Below the pieces are notes generated by a model, which ran no database searches, had not been told where the DNA came from, and saw only the letters and a list, made by a program, of their open reading frames with translations. A stretch of 64,000 bases of DNA from Durusdinium trenchii (taxonomy: Eukaryota; Sar; Dinophyceae; Suessiales; Symbiodiniaceae): positions 38,841 through 102,840 of the forward strand of contig CAXAMN010025262.1 of NCBI GenBank assembly GCA_963970005.1. Reading direction: 5' to 3'. Position 1 is the first letter of the stretch. Each line of letters begins with the position of its first letter. A program made the position numbers and the translations under genes. Shown piece after piece: positions 37,596 to 48,211 of this stretch.

Positions 37596-39666
37596 CGCCA
37601 CCCAGGGGGTGATGGTGGTTTCTCATCGAAACTTGAATTTTGGGAACTGCAGAGAGGGCGATCATGAAAAAAGCAAGTTGCGTGTTCCGGTTTGAACTTG
37701 TAAGGTTGGGATCCAAGCGAACAAGTTTAGGGACACAAAATTCCGCAACAAAAGCCCAATCAAACAAACCCGCATGCAGGTGCTTATAACTTATACCAAT
37801 AATGTTTTTGTTAGTTTGAATCTCACTTGCGCGACTCTTGGTTGCCAACGAACAATTTGGCCTACAGTTCTTACAATTGCTTTCTGTGTAAATCGTGCCT
37901 GTCCTGTCAATGCATGAGCCCCTCAACAAAACCTAGTTCTGCTTCCAGGAAGGTGACTCAGTCGTACAGGTGCATCACTTAAGAATAGTTGAACTATAGT
38001 ATAGAACCGCTAGCTATGCAGCTATGCTGCTTAAATGACAAAATGGTTACTATCTGAATCCTAGCAGTATCTCCTCACCCATCTCTATGCCCATCAAGGC
38101 GGGCCCAACGCCTCAATGACCATCGCTGTGCCTGTGGGGAGTGGTTAATGGAGGAACTTGGCGAAGAATGCACAACCCTCATATATAGTATTGTCCCCTT
38201 CCCCTTGGACTTCATGCAATCTTCTGAATGAGGCCAAGAAGTTGCCAATGTCATTGATTTATGCGGATGTAAACAAATCATGCATGAAACCGCCAAGTAT
38301 CAACTCGGAACCTCGACCTCCACCATGGAAGCCCTCGAAGGCTCATGAAAAAAAAAAACTCCCATGCCCTCATAACTCCACTCATGGCGGTGACATATAT
38401 TTTCTGGCACTGCAAATGGATTGCAATACACACATGCACACATGTTCTAGATGAAGTAGGTAAAACAGCAGTTAGACTCAAGGATTCATCCAACACCAAG
38501 CCCTTCTCTCCCAACAAACCCTTCTCTCCCATCTTCTTCTCCCAACATCTAAGGAAGCTCCGATCAAAACACGCAGCGCCTGGGAAGGTTCGCAGGTGAT
38601 TCAACGACTTCGGACTGTCCCAGCTTTCCTGGGACACAGCCGAGCGAGTAGAAAGCCGAGCGGTCGCTCGGGTGGCTCTTCATCTGCTGACAGCAAGACG
38701 AAACCATCCGGCGGAGCATCCGGATCCCCTCTTGCGACAGCGCCTCATCCTTCACCAACTGCGCAAGCGCTGATGTTATTGCACGTGAAGGACAAACCGC
38801 ACACACACATACACCAAAACTCCCATGCAAAGTCTGAATATCTTTGACTGTTCATCCACTTCTTGATCTCACATCTGGGATCTTCTGGGATCCTATAGAA
38901 GATCATCGCGATGTTCTTTTCAACATGCTTTTAACCCTCCAACAGGATGACGTCCCCGCCCATCCCACCCCGCCCCAGCTCAGCTCGGCTCCACGGTGGT
39001 GCGGGAGATCCGCGAGCTGCGCGGCTCCACACGATAGACGGAGCGCGCGGGATCGCGAGGGCCCAGCTCGGTGTGGTCCGAGATCCAAGAGATGGGCATG
39101 TCCTGCGCCCAAGAGATGGAGGCGGAAGCAGGCAAGAGCATCAGAGCGGCCGGGATTTTGGGGTTTTGGGGTTTTTTGGCCAGAAAGATAAAAGAAGTTT
39201 GAAGGGAGGGAGTTTGAAGAGAGGTTCGTGTGGAGGTCCAAAAGGTCTAAAGGAAATGGTATGAGATAAAGGCAGTAATGGTTGGCAGGTTTTCAGATGT
39301 GGAGGTGTAATTCATATATTGATCTCGATTTGAATCTATTTCCTTCGGTGGTGAGGGATTTGGTATACATAGATGTCATGAACGACAGTTGTTTCTACCA
39401 GGGTGAGCCATGGAAAACCACTGACTGCGCTTCTCACGACCCGAAGTGGATAGAAGAAAACTTCGGGAAGGGGGCACGGCGTAGGACAAACATAAGCATA
39501 GACTATCTCAATTAGCAACCATAATTATTAGCAACCATAAGAGTTCCTTGCTTACTTCGGCCCACACCTTCAGAACATCCCTAAACCCTAAACGTATATC
39601 CTAAGTTCCCACCCTGTTTTCTTCCATCTCATCCAAAGGCCCTCCGAGACATGTTTACCTCCTTAG

Positions 39667-39788
39667 GACCTCGCGAGCCAGTCGAGCTCGCGCTCGCTCG
39701 CTTCACCCGAGACGCGGTCCGAGTCCATAGAGCTGCTGGGCTCCGAAGGACTCGACGAGCCCGATCTCGGTGGAGTGGAGGCTCGGCG
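39667..39788 (+). CDS. Candidate exon, strand ambiguous
   Basis: Plus frame SIELLGSEGLDEPDLGGVEA after acceptor tacctccttag and before GT. The minus strand is also open (STEIGLVESFGAQQLYGLG, donor GTGAAG). Only one can be right. Confidence 0.25.
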
Positions 39789-40129
39789 GTGGGGACGTGG
39801 TCCATGGGGAGAAAGCTAAAAGCTTCAAACAGGTCTTGGACGTGGTCCACTGCAGCAGGCATAGGTCATCTTTTTATTGGTCTTTCGCGTTGGCCGAAGA
39901 CGCTTGTCTGTGGCCGCCTGCATCTAATTCCTAATTGGCATGGGCTTTCGTGCCACAAAAGTCCATCCCCATCTCAGCTTCCAGGTTGAACTCTTCATTC
40001 AAAAATGTTCAAAACACGCTCCCAAAAGCTGGGTTGCGAATGGAGTTTTGGCGAGAATGTCTGCCGTGCTGAATTTATATACTGGTTTGAATTGGTTTGA
40101 CATCTTCCTTCGCCACACAGGAAGCTCCC

Positions 40130-40290
40130 CATCACTCTCCATCCACTGGGCTGCCCGGACAGCGGCTGCGCTTTCCACGTGCACCGCAGTGGTGGCAGTT
40201 GGAGCAACGCCGCCGGCGCCACCGGAGCCACTGGTGTGGGCGGTGGCGCTGGGGGACCACTCATGGCGAGTGAGAAGGCAGCTGGGCAGC
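40130..40290 (-). CDS. Candidate exon in GC-rich island
   Basis: Open frame HEWSPSATAHTSGSGGAGGV ... AAAVRAAQWMES, low-complexity Gly/Ala/Thr. Splice ends are weak. Family unknown. Confidence 0.25.
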
Positions 40291-41750
40291 TGCAAAACGT
40301 GGCGAAACAGGAGTGATGGACTGTTGGCGGTTTTGCAACGTGGTGATTGTGCAATGAGTGTCCCCCAAAGAAATTCAATAAGAACCTGGGATGAAGGAGC
40401 CAAAGGAGTTTGGATGAGTTTGGGTTGACAATCCAGCTGCTCCACACGCACCTGGACATCTGGACTTAGCATCAAATCATTTGTTCAGAGCCAGGCGCAA
40501 ACCATGAAAGCGTCTGAGACACTTTGTCTGAGCCCACATGAAAACGTCTTGTGTGAACTGTAACGATGGTCCGGTTTCCAAACTCTGGCTGAAACACAAG
40601 GATTTCTTGGTTGCTGCCGACATCAAGGGGCTTTGAGCTTCGCCGTAGACTCTTTGATGCAAATCGACTGAAGCCGAAGAAAAGTGCGCATGCGCAGGCG
40701 ATCCACAAACGAAGCGGCAAGCTGCCTGAAGTTTCTGATAGGTAGCACCTCTCTCGATGTGACAATCAAGAGCAAGGGGCCGCTTTTTTGTTCCCTATTT
40801 ATTCCCGATACATTTACATGGCTAATCAGCGTAATCATAGGGCAACGATTTGGAACACGGGAAACATTGTCGTGCTAATTCTGGCTATCTCCAAAAGCAC
40901 TTCCACATCTCAAACTGCCCAAATTGTCCACTGCATTACACCCCAAGAGTTCCCAATTTGGAATGAAACCTATTGGTGAACCACCTCAGCTGCGAAGAAA
41001 TGGTTTTCTCAACCCACAGTAATGCAATTCCAAAGCCTTGGGGTAGACTTGAGTTGATCCAAACATGTCTTGAATAGCGCTTGCTCCCGGAGTTGTTGCC
41101 AACTACTTTAAACAACCGGTATCCTCAACTCACCCACCACCAAAACATAAACCCAAACGTCCCACAGTGAGGGTTCATGATCCCCACACCCGCTGCCCAA
41201 GCTTGACTGACTCGACTGTTGAATCAAACCATGTGTTTCTTGATGTCAAAGCATATCTTGCTATGGGACATGCCCATCTCCAATTCGCTCTCCCATACCG
41301 GAGAAGAACAAAAACACGCAGAACATATACTTTTTGAAACATATATGGGTGTGTCGACCGAACCGCCGGCGTTCCAACCCCCCCGTTTCAGTAAGCTCCC
41401 AGCCCTTCCAGTTCCACCCAGCCCGGGCTGCGCACTTCAGCCGCAAGCAGGGATGCTTCCACTTCAAATCCTGCAGGTCACCCCTTTTCGGCTTCAGCCG
41501 ACGGGCGAAGGAGGGCGTTCGGCGCTGGAATGTGGGTGGAGAGCCGAGCTCCATCGGAAAGAAGCCAAGAAGGATCGTTTGAAGGCCGCAAAGAGTTGCC
41601 AAGAATCTCTGGAACATCATCACCCATAAACGATCCAATTCCAAACAAAAAAACAAAGCAAAACCCCTTTGTTTCGTCACGCGAAGACGTCAACGTCTCC
41701 GTTTTCGGAGACCGATCTCTTGGGCTGTCCCTCGACTCGGTGGACCGCTC

Positions 41751-41818
41751 CTCAAAGGGATACTGCGACTTCACAGCTTCGATTTCGCGGCCGAAGCGTT
41801 CGGTGAGGCCTCCGAACG
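41751..41818 (-). CDS. DARS1: AspRS exon: FGGLTERFGREIEAVKSQYPFE
   Basis: Begins FGGLTERFGREIEAV and ends SQYPFE, as in eukaryotic AspRS. The acceptor is gcggctcag. The donor appears to be GA (TTTGAG^GAGCGG), phase 0. All frames in this GC-rich island are open, so the frame choice rests on family match and phase. Confidence 0.88.
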
Positions 41819-41992
41819 CTGAGCCGCTAGCTATAGGCGAGACGCGCGGCTGGCTCGAATCGATCGAGATGAGGCAAAGCGGAGAAGGCGAGAGGAGCGG
41901 AGGTGGTGAGGAACCAAGCATCTGTAGTTGTTCTTTTACCTCCAAATCAGGATCTTAAGTCAAATCAAGTCACATCTGATCAAATAGCTGAC

Positions 41993-42117
41993 ATGGAGTG
42001 TTTCGACGGGATTGAAAACTCGAAGGGATCGACGGCGGGTTTGATCCTTGCCGCCCATGACGAAGACGTCGCCGTCGAACATGTGCACGGAATTGACCAA
42101 CGGTGGCTCGGGCCGTA
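41993..42117 (-). CDS. Candidate exon: kelch-like repeat
   Basis: Reads VNSVHMFDGDVFVMGGKDQT then LRVFNPVETLH. The pattern hydrophobic-x-x-G-x-hydrophobic-x-V-x-GG-x(n)-V-x-x-x-NP-x-T is that of a kelch blade. Codons are GC3-rich and the donor is GT (CTCCAT^GTCAGC). It sits in the AspRS intron 41819-42762 and may be a nested or captured gene fragment. Confidence 0.42.
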
Positions 42118-42478
42118 CTTTGGGGCGTCATCCGATTCCATTGGAGTACATCCTAAATTCCTGACCCACCAGAAGGGCCAACGTGATCATTTGGTCTTCT
42201 TGCCCAATGCTAACTGTTCTTATATAGTTCCTGCAATGCTAACTGTTCGTCTGAGTTCCTGCAGCACCTGTAAAACAACCAACTCATTTCTGGGCACCCA
42301 TAGTTGTGGAGAAGTGGACCCTGGGTGGTGCCACAACTTCGTCAAACTCTTCTTCTGCATTGGCACATCTGGGCTCCGGAACTGGTTCTGGTTGTGGTTG
42401 TGGTAGTGGTGACTCTTAGCAGTAGTCGTCGTGGTGGGTGGTAGAAGTATAAGTCGAAGCAGCAATAGGAGTGAGGAT

Positions 42479-42539
42479 TAGTAGCAGTAGAAGTAGAAGT
42501 AGAAGTAGCAGTAGCAGTAGCAGTAGTAGCAGTAGTAGT

Positions 42540-42570
<31 letters not shown>

Positions 42571-42643
42571 GGAGTAGTAGTAGTAGTATTTAGTGGTAGT
42601 GGTAGTGGTAGTAGAAGTTGTTGTTGTTGTTGCTGCTCAGCTT
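42479..42643. repeat. AGT/AGC trinucleotide repeat
   Basis: Imperfect (AGT)n/(AGC)n changing to (GTT)n, in the AspRS intron between the VLEVLDG and FGGLTERF exons. Confidence 0.95.
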
Positions 42644-42762
42644 CCATGAACCTCTTCAGGCGATGCATCCCTTTAGAACCCTTATCTGGACTGCGGCAAA
42701 CTGCTATAGGGTCTTGCGAACCAGTTCGTCATCCAAGAAAGGGCCGGTGCTGCATCTCCTGC

Positions 42763-42805
42763 CTTTGAAGATGTGGTTGAACAAGCCATCCAACACTTCC
42801 AGCAC
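42763..42805 (-). CDS. DARS1: AspRS exon: VLEVLDGLFNHIFK
   Basis: Reads VLEVLDGLFNHIFK, the helix after HYHE. The acceptor is ggcggccag, the donor GC (AAAG^GCAGGAG). The split codon forms Ala with the next exon (HIFKAFGGL). Confidence 0.88.
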
Positions 42806-42999
42806 CTGGCCGCCAGGCCAAGGGGAGCTGGAGTCTCGGCCGAGCCGCAAAGCACCGGTGGAGTCTCCCGGATGCTCTAAACAGGCTTCTTTACACCCAT
42901 GCTCGGGGGTTCAAAGGCGTTCTTTACAGCCAGAGCAAGCTGGCCCCATGTTCTGCTTCAGGATCAGACCGCCCGATCCGCTCAGGTCCACGAGGACGG

Positions 43000-43069
43000 T
43001 CACTTAAAGGGGTCGTACCCCAGATGGGTGGTGATGTTGAGCTCACGAAAAGCCGGGCAGTAAGAGTAG
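43000..43069 (-). CDS. Candidate terminal exon: FRELNITTHLGYDPFK-stop
   Basis: Reads YSYCPAFRELNITTHLGYDP then FK and stop, after a strong acceptor (gattctgttgcgtcccag). It lies between two AspRS exons on the same strand but does not fit AspRS. Confidence 0.35.
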
Positions 43070-43380
43070 CTGGGACGCAACAGAATCCCAACAGATCATG
43101 TTGTGCACCACTTCGGAGGGTCCAACCTGCTGGAGACACCATGACGTTGCACACCCTGAGGCTATCCCACCATCAAAAACACTTGTTGGCAACACCCATA
43201 TCCACACTTGCATTGATCTGCATTGCCATTCTCCACCCTTCATTCCAACCAAAGGTGTCGGACAACCCCCCCCAAACAGACAGGATCCTATGCCTCCCAT
43301 CATCCCAAGCTTCCACACCTTAGCAGGGTTTATCAAAAGTCAAGCTATACAACGGTCACGAGACGCCCCGGCCGGCGGGC

Positions 43381-43441
43381 CTCATGGTAATGGTCCTTGA
43401 AGGTCATCTCAATGTCCAGCCCGGTGAACTCCGTCATGTGC
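43381..43441 (-). CDS. DARS1: AspRS exon: RHMTEFTGLDIEM
   Basis: Reads HMTEFTGLDIEMTFKDHYHE and completes FTHRHMTEFTGLDIEM with the previous exon across an 89-bp GC-AG intron (43442-43530). The donor is GC (CATGAG^GCCCGC), phase 0. Confidence 0.95.
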
Positions 43442-43530
43442 CTCGCATCGACGGCGTCCCCGTCGTCGACGCGCCCCATGGCGTCGGTCGAAGCTATGCC
43501 TCAGACCCGGTGCGCGCGTCGTCTACGCGC

Positions 43531-43587
43531 CTGTGTGTGAAGGACTTCTCAGAGCGAAAGATGGGACCCACTTCAAAGACCCGTGGC
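43531..43587 (-). CDS. DARS1: AspRS exon: class II motif 2
   Basis: Reads PRVFEVGPIFRSEKSFTH, class II motif 2 with the ATP-binding Arg and Glu (FRSE). The acceptor is ctccatcccag, the donor GC (CACAG^GCGCG). The split codon gives Arg with the next exon. Confidence 0.95.
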
Positions 43588-43846
43588 CTGGGATGGAGCG
43601 GAGGAAGACGGAATAATAATTGGTAGGCGGATCATGGGCAGCATCTATGTAGGTGGATGGGTAAATCTCTGTAGAATGAATGTAGGTGCATGGATAGTAT
43701 GTCAGTACTTGATCTGTTGAATATCTGATTATTGTACTTTAATGATCAGCCATTTACATTCCTACTGCGGTTACTGGCCGCACCAAAACGATCCAAAACG
43801 CACGCACAAAAAAACAACAACAACCTCCGGTCTGGGCGCTCCCGGC

Positions 43847-43908
43847 ATGTCGGTCATCAAGGCCATTTGTTTGTACAGCTGCGGCGACTGCGCCAGAAAG
43901 GCACTGCC
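43847..43908 (-). CDS. DARS1: AspRS exon: AQSPQLYKQM active-site segment
   Basis: Reads GSAFLAQSPQLYKQMALMTD. AQSPQLYKQM is almost invariant in AspRS and lines the adenylate site. The acceptor is cgaccag, the donor GC (GACAT^GCCGGG). The intron start GCC repeats at the next exon start (AG^GCC). Confidence 0.95.
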
Positions 43909-44030
43909 CTGGTCGTGCTCGGATCCATCGACTGACCAATTCGGTTCTGAATCAGGTGGCACAAAGGTTTGCCTCATGAGATAAGGCCCCCCAAAAGCCG
44001 TTCCAAGGCGGCGTTCACGTGCACGCCATT

Positions 44031-44215
44031 CCCAGACGCTCCATGTATACCATGCCGATTTTTGTCGTGGTGGGTTTGGGGGGTAGTCCGAATGTCGGCA
44101 GTCCTATGGCAGTCCCACCCAAACACTACATGTATGCCATATATATACCTACATTGACCCCCAAAACCACCCCAACTGATCGGCAGTCCTATGGCAGTCC
44201 CATGGAGTGTTTGGG
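44031..44215. repeat. Fold-back repeat family 1, nested compound copy
   Basis: Outer arm cccagacgctccatg and inner arm cccaaacactacatgtatgc share one right arm (catggagtgtttggg). The loop includes cattgacccccaaaaccacc. It looks like one element inserted in another, next to AspRS exon 44306-44335. Confidence 0.75.
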
Positions 44216-44305
44216 AACCAGTCGTTCGTGGAGGACTCACTCCGCCGACTCGATGGGACCGGCCGTAATTCAAACACCGTTGGCCGCGGAGGCCGAAGAG
44301 CTCGC

Positions 44306-44335
44306 CTCAAAATAGTCCACACGGAACACATCAGC
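44306..44335 (-). CDS. DARS1: AspRS micro-exon: ADVFRVDYFE
   Basis: Ten codons (ADVFRVDYFE) that continue SEGG and precede GSAFLAQSPQ in the family. The acceptor is tctgag, the donor GC (TTTGAG^GCGAGC). Only 30 bp, yet exactly the expected residues in phase 0. Confidence 0.88.
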
Positions 44336-45706
44336 CTCAGAACGAGAGAAGTGCGGCCGGATGGAGGTGTTCAAGAAGAGTGGTCGACGTCAGTGTGGAC
44401 GCATTTGACGTCCCAGCCTGGAGTCCCAAACAATGACGTCCAATTTGAGTCGCGCATCGAGGGATCTCTACATATAAAGGTAGAAAAACGAGAAACAACA
44501 TGTGTCTAATGGCATTCAATAGCAAACTAGGATGAATATTGATCTATACGAAACCTGGCAGGCAGGAGCATGCCCTGCAAAACCTGTCTCATGATGTATC
44601 AAAAGCTGCATCAAACCCTCTGTCATCCTCTGTCGATACACTCCATGTCCATCACTGAGGCACTCCTTTTTTGTCCAGTTCTGAAAGGCACACGCCCGAG
44701 CCCTAGGGCTCACTTGCGTTGATGCTGCCATGGTTTGCTCTTCTTGTAGCGGCTCCGGTCCCTGCACAGTGCAGTTCTGCACGTAGCTCTGAACCGATGA
44801 CCCTGAACTTCTAACCGCAGCCCACTGCCAAGAGTCCGTGAATTTCGCTTCTATAATATCCGATGTTTTGGTCAAACACTTATTATCTAATTCAACATTG
44901 GGCAATATCCCATTACCAGTACCAGTGGATGATAGTTTGTAAAGGTTTTTCCCCAAACTAGTGATCATCTTTTACCATACAACACACCATGACATGACCA
45001 GCCTCCGGCCTCCGGCTCTTGTCTTTGGAGCCCTTGGCACCCCGTGAAGCCGCGTTCTTGCCACGCGCGTGGGCGCTAGCCACGCCATGCCTTGGTGATG
45101 AGGTAGGGTTTGAGATGGAGGTTGCCAACACTGAAATCCTCGGGTTTTTTGAAGGGTGATCATGAAATGTGTTTCTCACATGAACACCAAATACATACAG
45201 CATACCAAACCATTTTTGATTGGGGCCTTGAGATGAAAAAGAGTCGTATAACGACCTATGAGTCCTGTGATATCCTATGACTATGACGAACTTGATGGAC
45301 CCCACTGGAGCAAGTCGAGCAGTGCAAAACAGGAAAGAACTGGAACGATCAGCGAGCATCAGCAACTACAAAAAGACCTGAAGTTCCACACGTGCACCCT
45401 CAATTGAGAGCAGGTTTGTAAGTGAAAAAGATAAACGCTGCGTGTCTTTTCTCCAACAATCTGGAGTCTGGTTCTGCTGTGTCGCATGTCCAGCATGTCC
45501 AGGGTTACTTGAGACAAAAACATGAGGCTGTCCTCGAAACATTCGAGGGAAAAAACAACATGAAAAACACATACAATATAACATAGATCTGCTAGGGAAC
45601 ACAAGCATGAGGTAGTTCAAAGCAGAAGTTAGCTGTTTCACAACTTCACGAGAAAAATCATAGGAATCCAGGAAGCCCCAACCAAAATCATGGTGCCAAC
45701 AACGCG

Positions 45707-45729
45707 CGCACACACACACACACACACAC
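45707..45729. repeat. CA microsatellite
   Basis: Pure CA run. Confidence 0.95.
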
Positions 45730-45806
45730 TGCAACTCCCCAGAAAAACCTCAACGCCAAGAAAACGAGACGCTCCTTCGTCCCGTAGTGTGTTCACCCCC
45801 CTTCAC

Positions 45807-45872
45807 CGGCGTGGCGTTTGGGCCGGTCGGCGCCATCCCAGCGAGGTCGAAGAACTCCGACTCCAGGATTTC
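45807..45872 (-). CDS. Candidate exon: EILESEFFDLAGMAPTG
   Basis: Twenty-two GC3-rich codons beginning EILESEFFDLAGMAPTG, with GT donor (GCCG^GTGAAG) and a weak acceptor (gacggtaag). Not AspRS. Family unknown. Confidence 0.35.
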
Positions 45873-46596
45873 CTTACCGTCACGAGTGACGCAACGCGCG
45901 CGACGAAGGCGCCGAGGATTCCGGAAAGGAAAAAACAGGAAGCGATGAGAATTGTGGTGCTCCTCCCAAATCCTATCAAAACCGCATGGTATTTCAACAC
46001 ATAGAATGGACCTGTCATACGTCAGAAGCCAGTGGCCAAAATCCTGCAAGTATAAATGCTGCTGTCATCTGTTGTCCATTCTGTGTTCACGCATCAACCA
46101 GTTTTGACACAAGGAGTCCCGGACATGTCCGCCCAACCGACAGAGGCCAAAACCGGAACCTGGAGTGTTAAGAAGGCCCACCAGGTGACTTCAAACCAGG
46201 TCGAAACATGAACATCATGAAACCCATTGGATCCGTGATCTTTCTGCCTGCGACATGGTGCGACCACCCCACTCGACCTTGTGCGACCATCACAAGTACC
46301 ACTGTGGGTGTTGTTTCAATAACTCGCCTCTGAAGGGGAAACGGAACGCGCCAATGTGGGCTGGGTAAGTCCGAAGTCACCCGGGGTGACTTGGATGGTT
46401 TTGCCACATGAAGACAGCTGCAAAGTCTGTCACAAGACCCTGGTAAATCCTGGTACATCCAGGTGGCTAGACCGAACTATTTATGCCAAAGCCCCCTAAG
46501 TGGTCAAAACAAACAGTCTCGCCACGACCAAAGAGTCTGTAGCATTGGCACGAGTCAACGACTTTCGTCCAGAACCGAAGCCATCACCATGAACTG

Positions 46597-46846
46597 CTAG
46601 ACAAGAAGGATAGGATAGTAAGCATCATAGCCCAGGGTTCTAGGACGATTTAGTTTGTGAGCCCACCCAACAAAAAGAACCATCCACCCAAAGAGAAACA
46701 CATTCGGCACAACGTTCCCAAATTCCCATGCTTTCGCGAGAGCCCCAGTGGCATACTCTTCAAATGGCTTTCGCCCGGCATATCTTCCTGCTTCCTCTGC
46801 TTCAACCGCCGCCTTGCGCAAGGTCCAGCTGCGCCGCCGCTCGGGG
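46597..46846 (-). CDS. Unknown protein, last exon with one membrane helix
   Basis: Eighty-two codons with a charged lead (LRKAAVEAEEAGRYAGRKPF), a helix VPNVFLFGWMVLFVGWAH and the end LGYDAYYPILLV, stop at 46597-46599. The acceptor is gagctcagcag. It looks like a single-pass membrane protein; family not recognised. It lies in the 18.3-kb AspRS intron, downstream of gene B. Confidence 0.5.
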
Positions 46847-47137
46847 CTGCTGAGCTCCTAGCGTCACGGGGCATTGAGTGGGAAAGTCAACGCCGAAAGA
46901 ACAAAAAACTAACGAAACTACATTTAATTAACCTGGAGAATCAAAAGTACAAAAATAAGTGTACGTAGGATAGAACGCTCGTTTTACCAAAGAGCGCTCG
47001 AAGTAAAAAAGAACGCTCGTACCACAACAAAGCCCACCCAACCAATCCAAACCCATCGGGCCTGCCATCAGCACACATGTTTCCACACACGAGCTGGACA
47101 AGATTGGTCGATCTGTGAGCCGGGAGACTCAGTTGAC

Positions 47138-47283
47138 TCAGTTGGCACAAGCTTTGCGCCACTCCACTCGGTAGTGAATTAGGCACTTGCGAATTGTTTG
47201 AATTGGTAACTCTATTCCGTGAACCTTTCTGCATACACGGGCCGTCTTGCCGATGTAATCTTCATCAGCCCAGCAACTTGTGC
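47138..47283 (-). CDS. Gene B last exon: WADEDYIGKTAR
   Basis: Reads TSCWADEDYIGKTARVCRKV and ends EWRKACAN, stop TGA at 47138-47140. The acceptor is ttgaacttag. Confidence 0.68.
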
Positions 47284-47364
47284 CTAAGTTCAACCGTGTT
47301 CCAAACAAACTGATTCGGATTGAATCGGAACATCAGCTGCTACCGGGTTGATGTGCATGTATAC

Positions 47365-47397
47365 CGGCCAAGTGACAGTGTGGATTCAGAACCCACG
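47365..47397 (-). CDS. Gene B micro-exon: WVLNPHCHLA
   Basis: Thirty-three bp: WVLNPHCHLA plus a split Gly codon. The acceptor is gcaatctgcag, the donor GT (GCCG^GTATAC). Joining gives HCHLAGTSCWADEDYIG. Confidence 0.6.
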
Positions 47398-47544
47398 CTG
47401 CAGATTGCTCCAGCTGATATTGCATTTGTAGCCTCCAGATGGATGCAGTGTACCATTTTACTGGGGAAGGGCCCACCACCATTTCACGGGATAGATCTAA
47501 GGTCTAAGGTTATAGGTTGAACTCGACTTGGTGCGGGCTGGGTG

Positions 47545-47661
47545 CAATATATGTTGGAACATATGCACCTTCGGGCGCAAGTACCACAGCGCCCATCCTT
47601 TGGATGCGCTGATTTGAGCGCAAGCTCCATATGCTTCCTTAGCTAGGCATGGATATAAGAC
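47545..47661 (-). CDS. Gene B exon: WYLRPKVHMFQHI
   Basis: Reads VLYPCLAKEAYGACAQISAS then KGWALWYLRPKVHMFQHIL. The acceptor is gatgttcag. The 3' boundary near 47545 is approximate. Confidence 0.6.
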
Positions 47662-47745
47662 CTGAACATCTCCGACTCTTACGGAACATCCCCATCCCCA
47701 GTGAAACAAAAGATGGAAAAGTGTGGAAGAGTTCAGCGGAGGGGC

Positions 47746-47839
47746 ACAGAAATTGAACCCGCTCTGAACAGCTTCGGCCGCTTGCAAAGGTGTCAGCCAC
47801 AGCTTTCCCTTGTAGATGATTCTCAGGAACTTGGAAATG
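47746..47839 (-). CDS. Gene B exon: FLRIIYKGKLWLTPLQAAEA
   Basis: Reads FLRIIYKGKLWLTPLQAAEA then VQSGFNFC. The acceptor is cacatcag, the donor GC (TTCTGT^GCCCCT), phase 0 to VLYPCLAK. Confidence 0.6.
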
Positions 47840-48007
47840 CTGATGTGGCCCCATCGCACGATTCGAAACAAGTCTCGACAGCTTTCCTCAGCTAGCTTGC
47901 ACCCCCCAACCAGACCAGCCAGGCAGTTTGGTTCTCAACACCATCCAAACCCAATAGAAAAGTTTTAGCTGATCCAACTAATTCTTGTGAGAATCGGGAA
48001 TGCTTGC

Positions 48008-48119
48008 AAAATCGTAATTCATTTCCTCAAGAACTGCTTCCAGCCATCCACCGACCACACCCGCGTCCGATCCCTTGCCAAGTCCCCGTGGAAACTCTTG
48101 CAGCCTGAGCCGGTGAAGG
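48008..48119 (-). CDS. Gene B exon: FPRGLGKGSDAGVVGGWLE
   Basis: Reads RLQEFPRGLGKGSDAGVVGG then WLEAVLEEMNYDF. The acceptor is ctccaccag; the donor is probably GC (TTTT^GCAAGC). Confidence 0.55.
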
Positions 48120-48211
48120 CTGGTGGAGAAAAATGCATGGGACGTGGGCCCGGTTTTAGAACGTTTGGGCACAAAAACGAAAACACATGGCCAACTTTCG
48201 ATCATGTAACG

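Larger units (their letters stand above)
6460..41750 (-). other. 35.3-kb AspRS intron
   Basis: Separates the YPFE and FSEAIALLRR exons. It is AT-richer non-coding DNA with scattered GC-rich islands (candidate exons listed separately), fold-back repeats, minisatellites at 24.6-28.2 kb and an N gap. About 10-15 AspRS residues must still be coded by a micro-exon within it that I could not find. I see nothing in 8.2-10.2, 18.4-19.2, 30.0-31.9, 33.0-33.6 and 36.2-37.4 kb beyond short open frames. Confidence 0.55.

Noticed and set aside
38711-38730. EGIRMLR peptide resembling AspRS
   Set aside because: The surrounding frame continues in a non-AspRS way, and FSEAIALLRR at 6429-6459 occupies that position.
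38947-39190. GC-rich open frames with SSVWSEIQEMGMSCAQEMEA on the plus strand
   Set aside because: An in-frame TAG at 39035 interrupts the best frame, and both strands are open; not called.
42342-42668. Open frame rich in Ala/Thr on the minus strand
   Set aside because: It is the translation of the AGT/AGC microsatellite.
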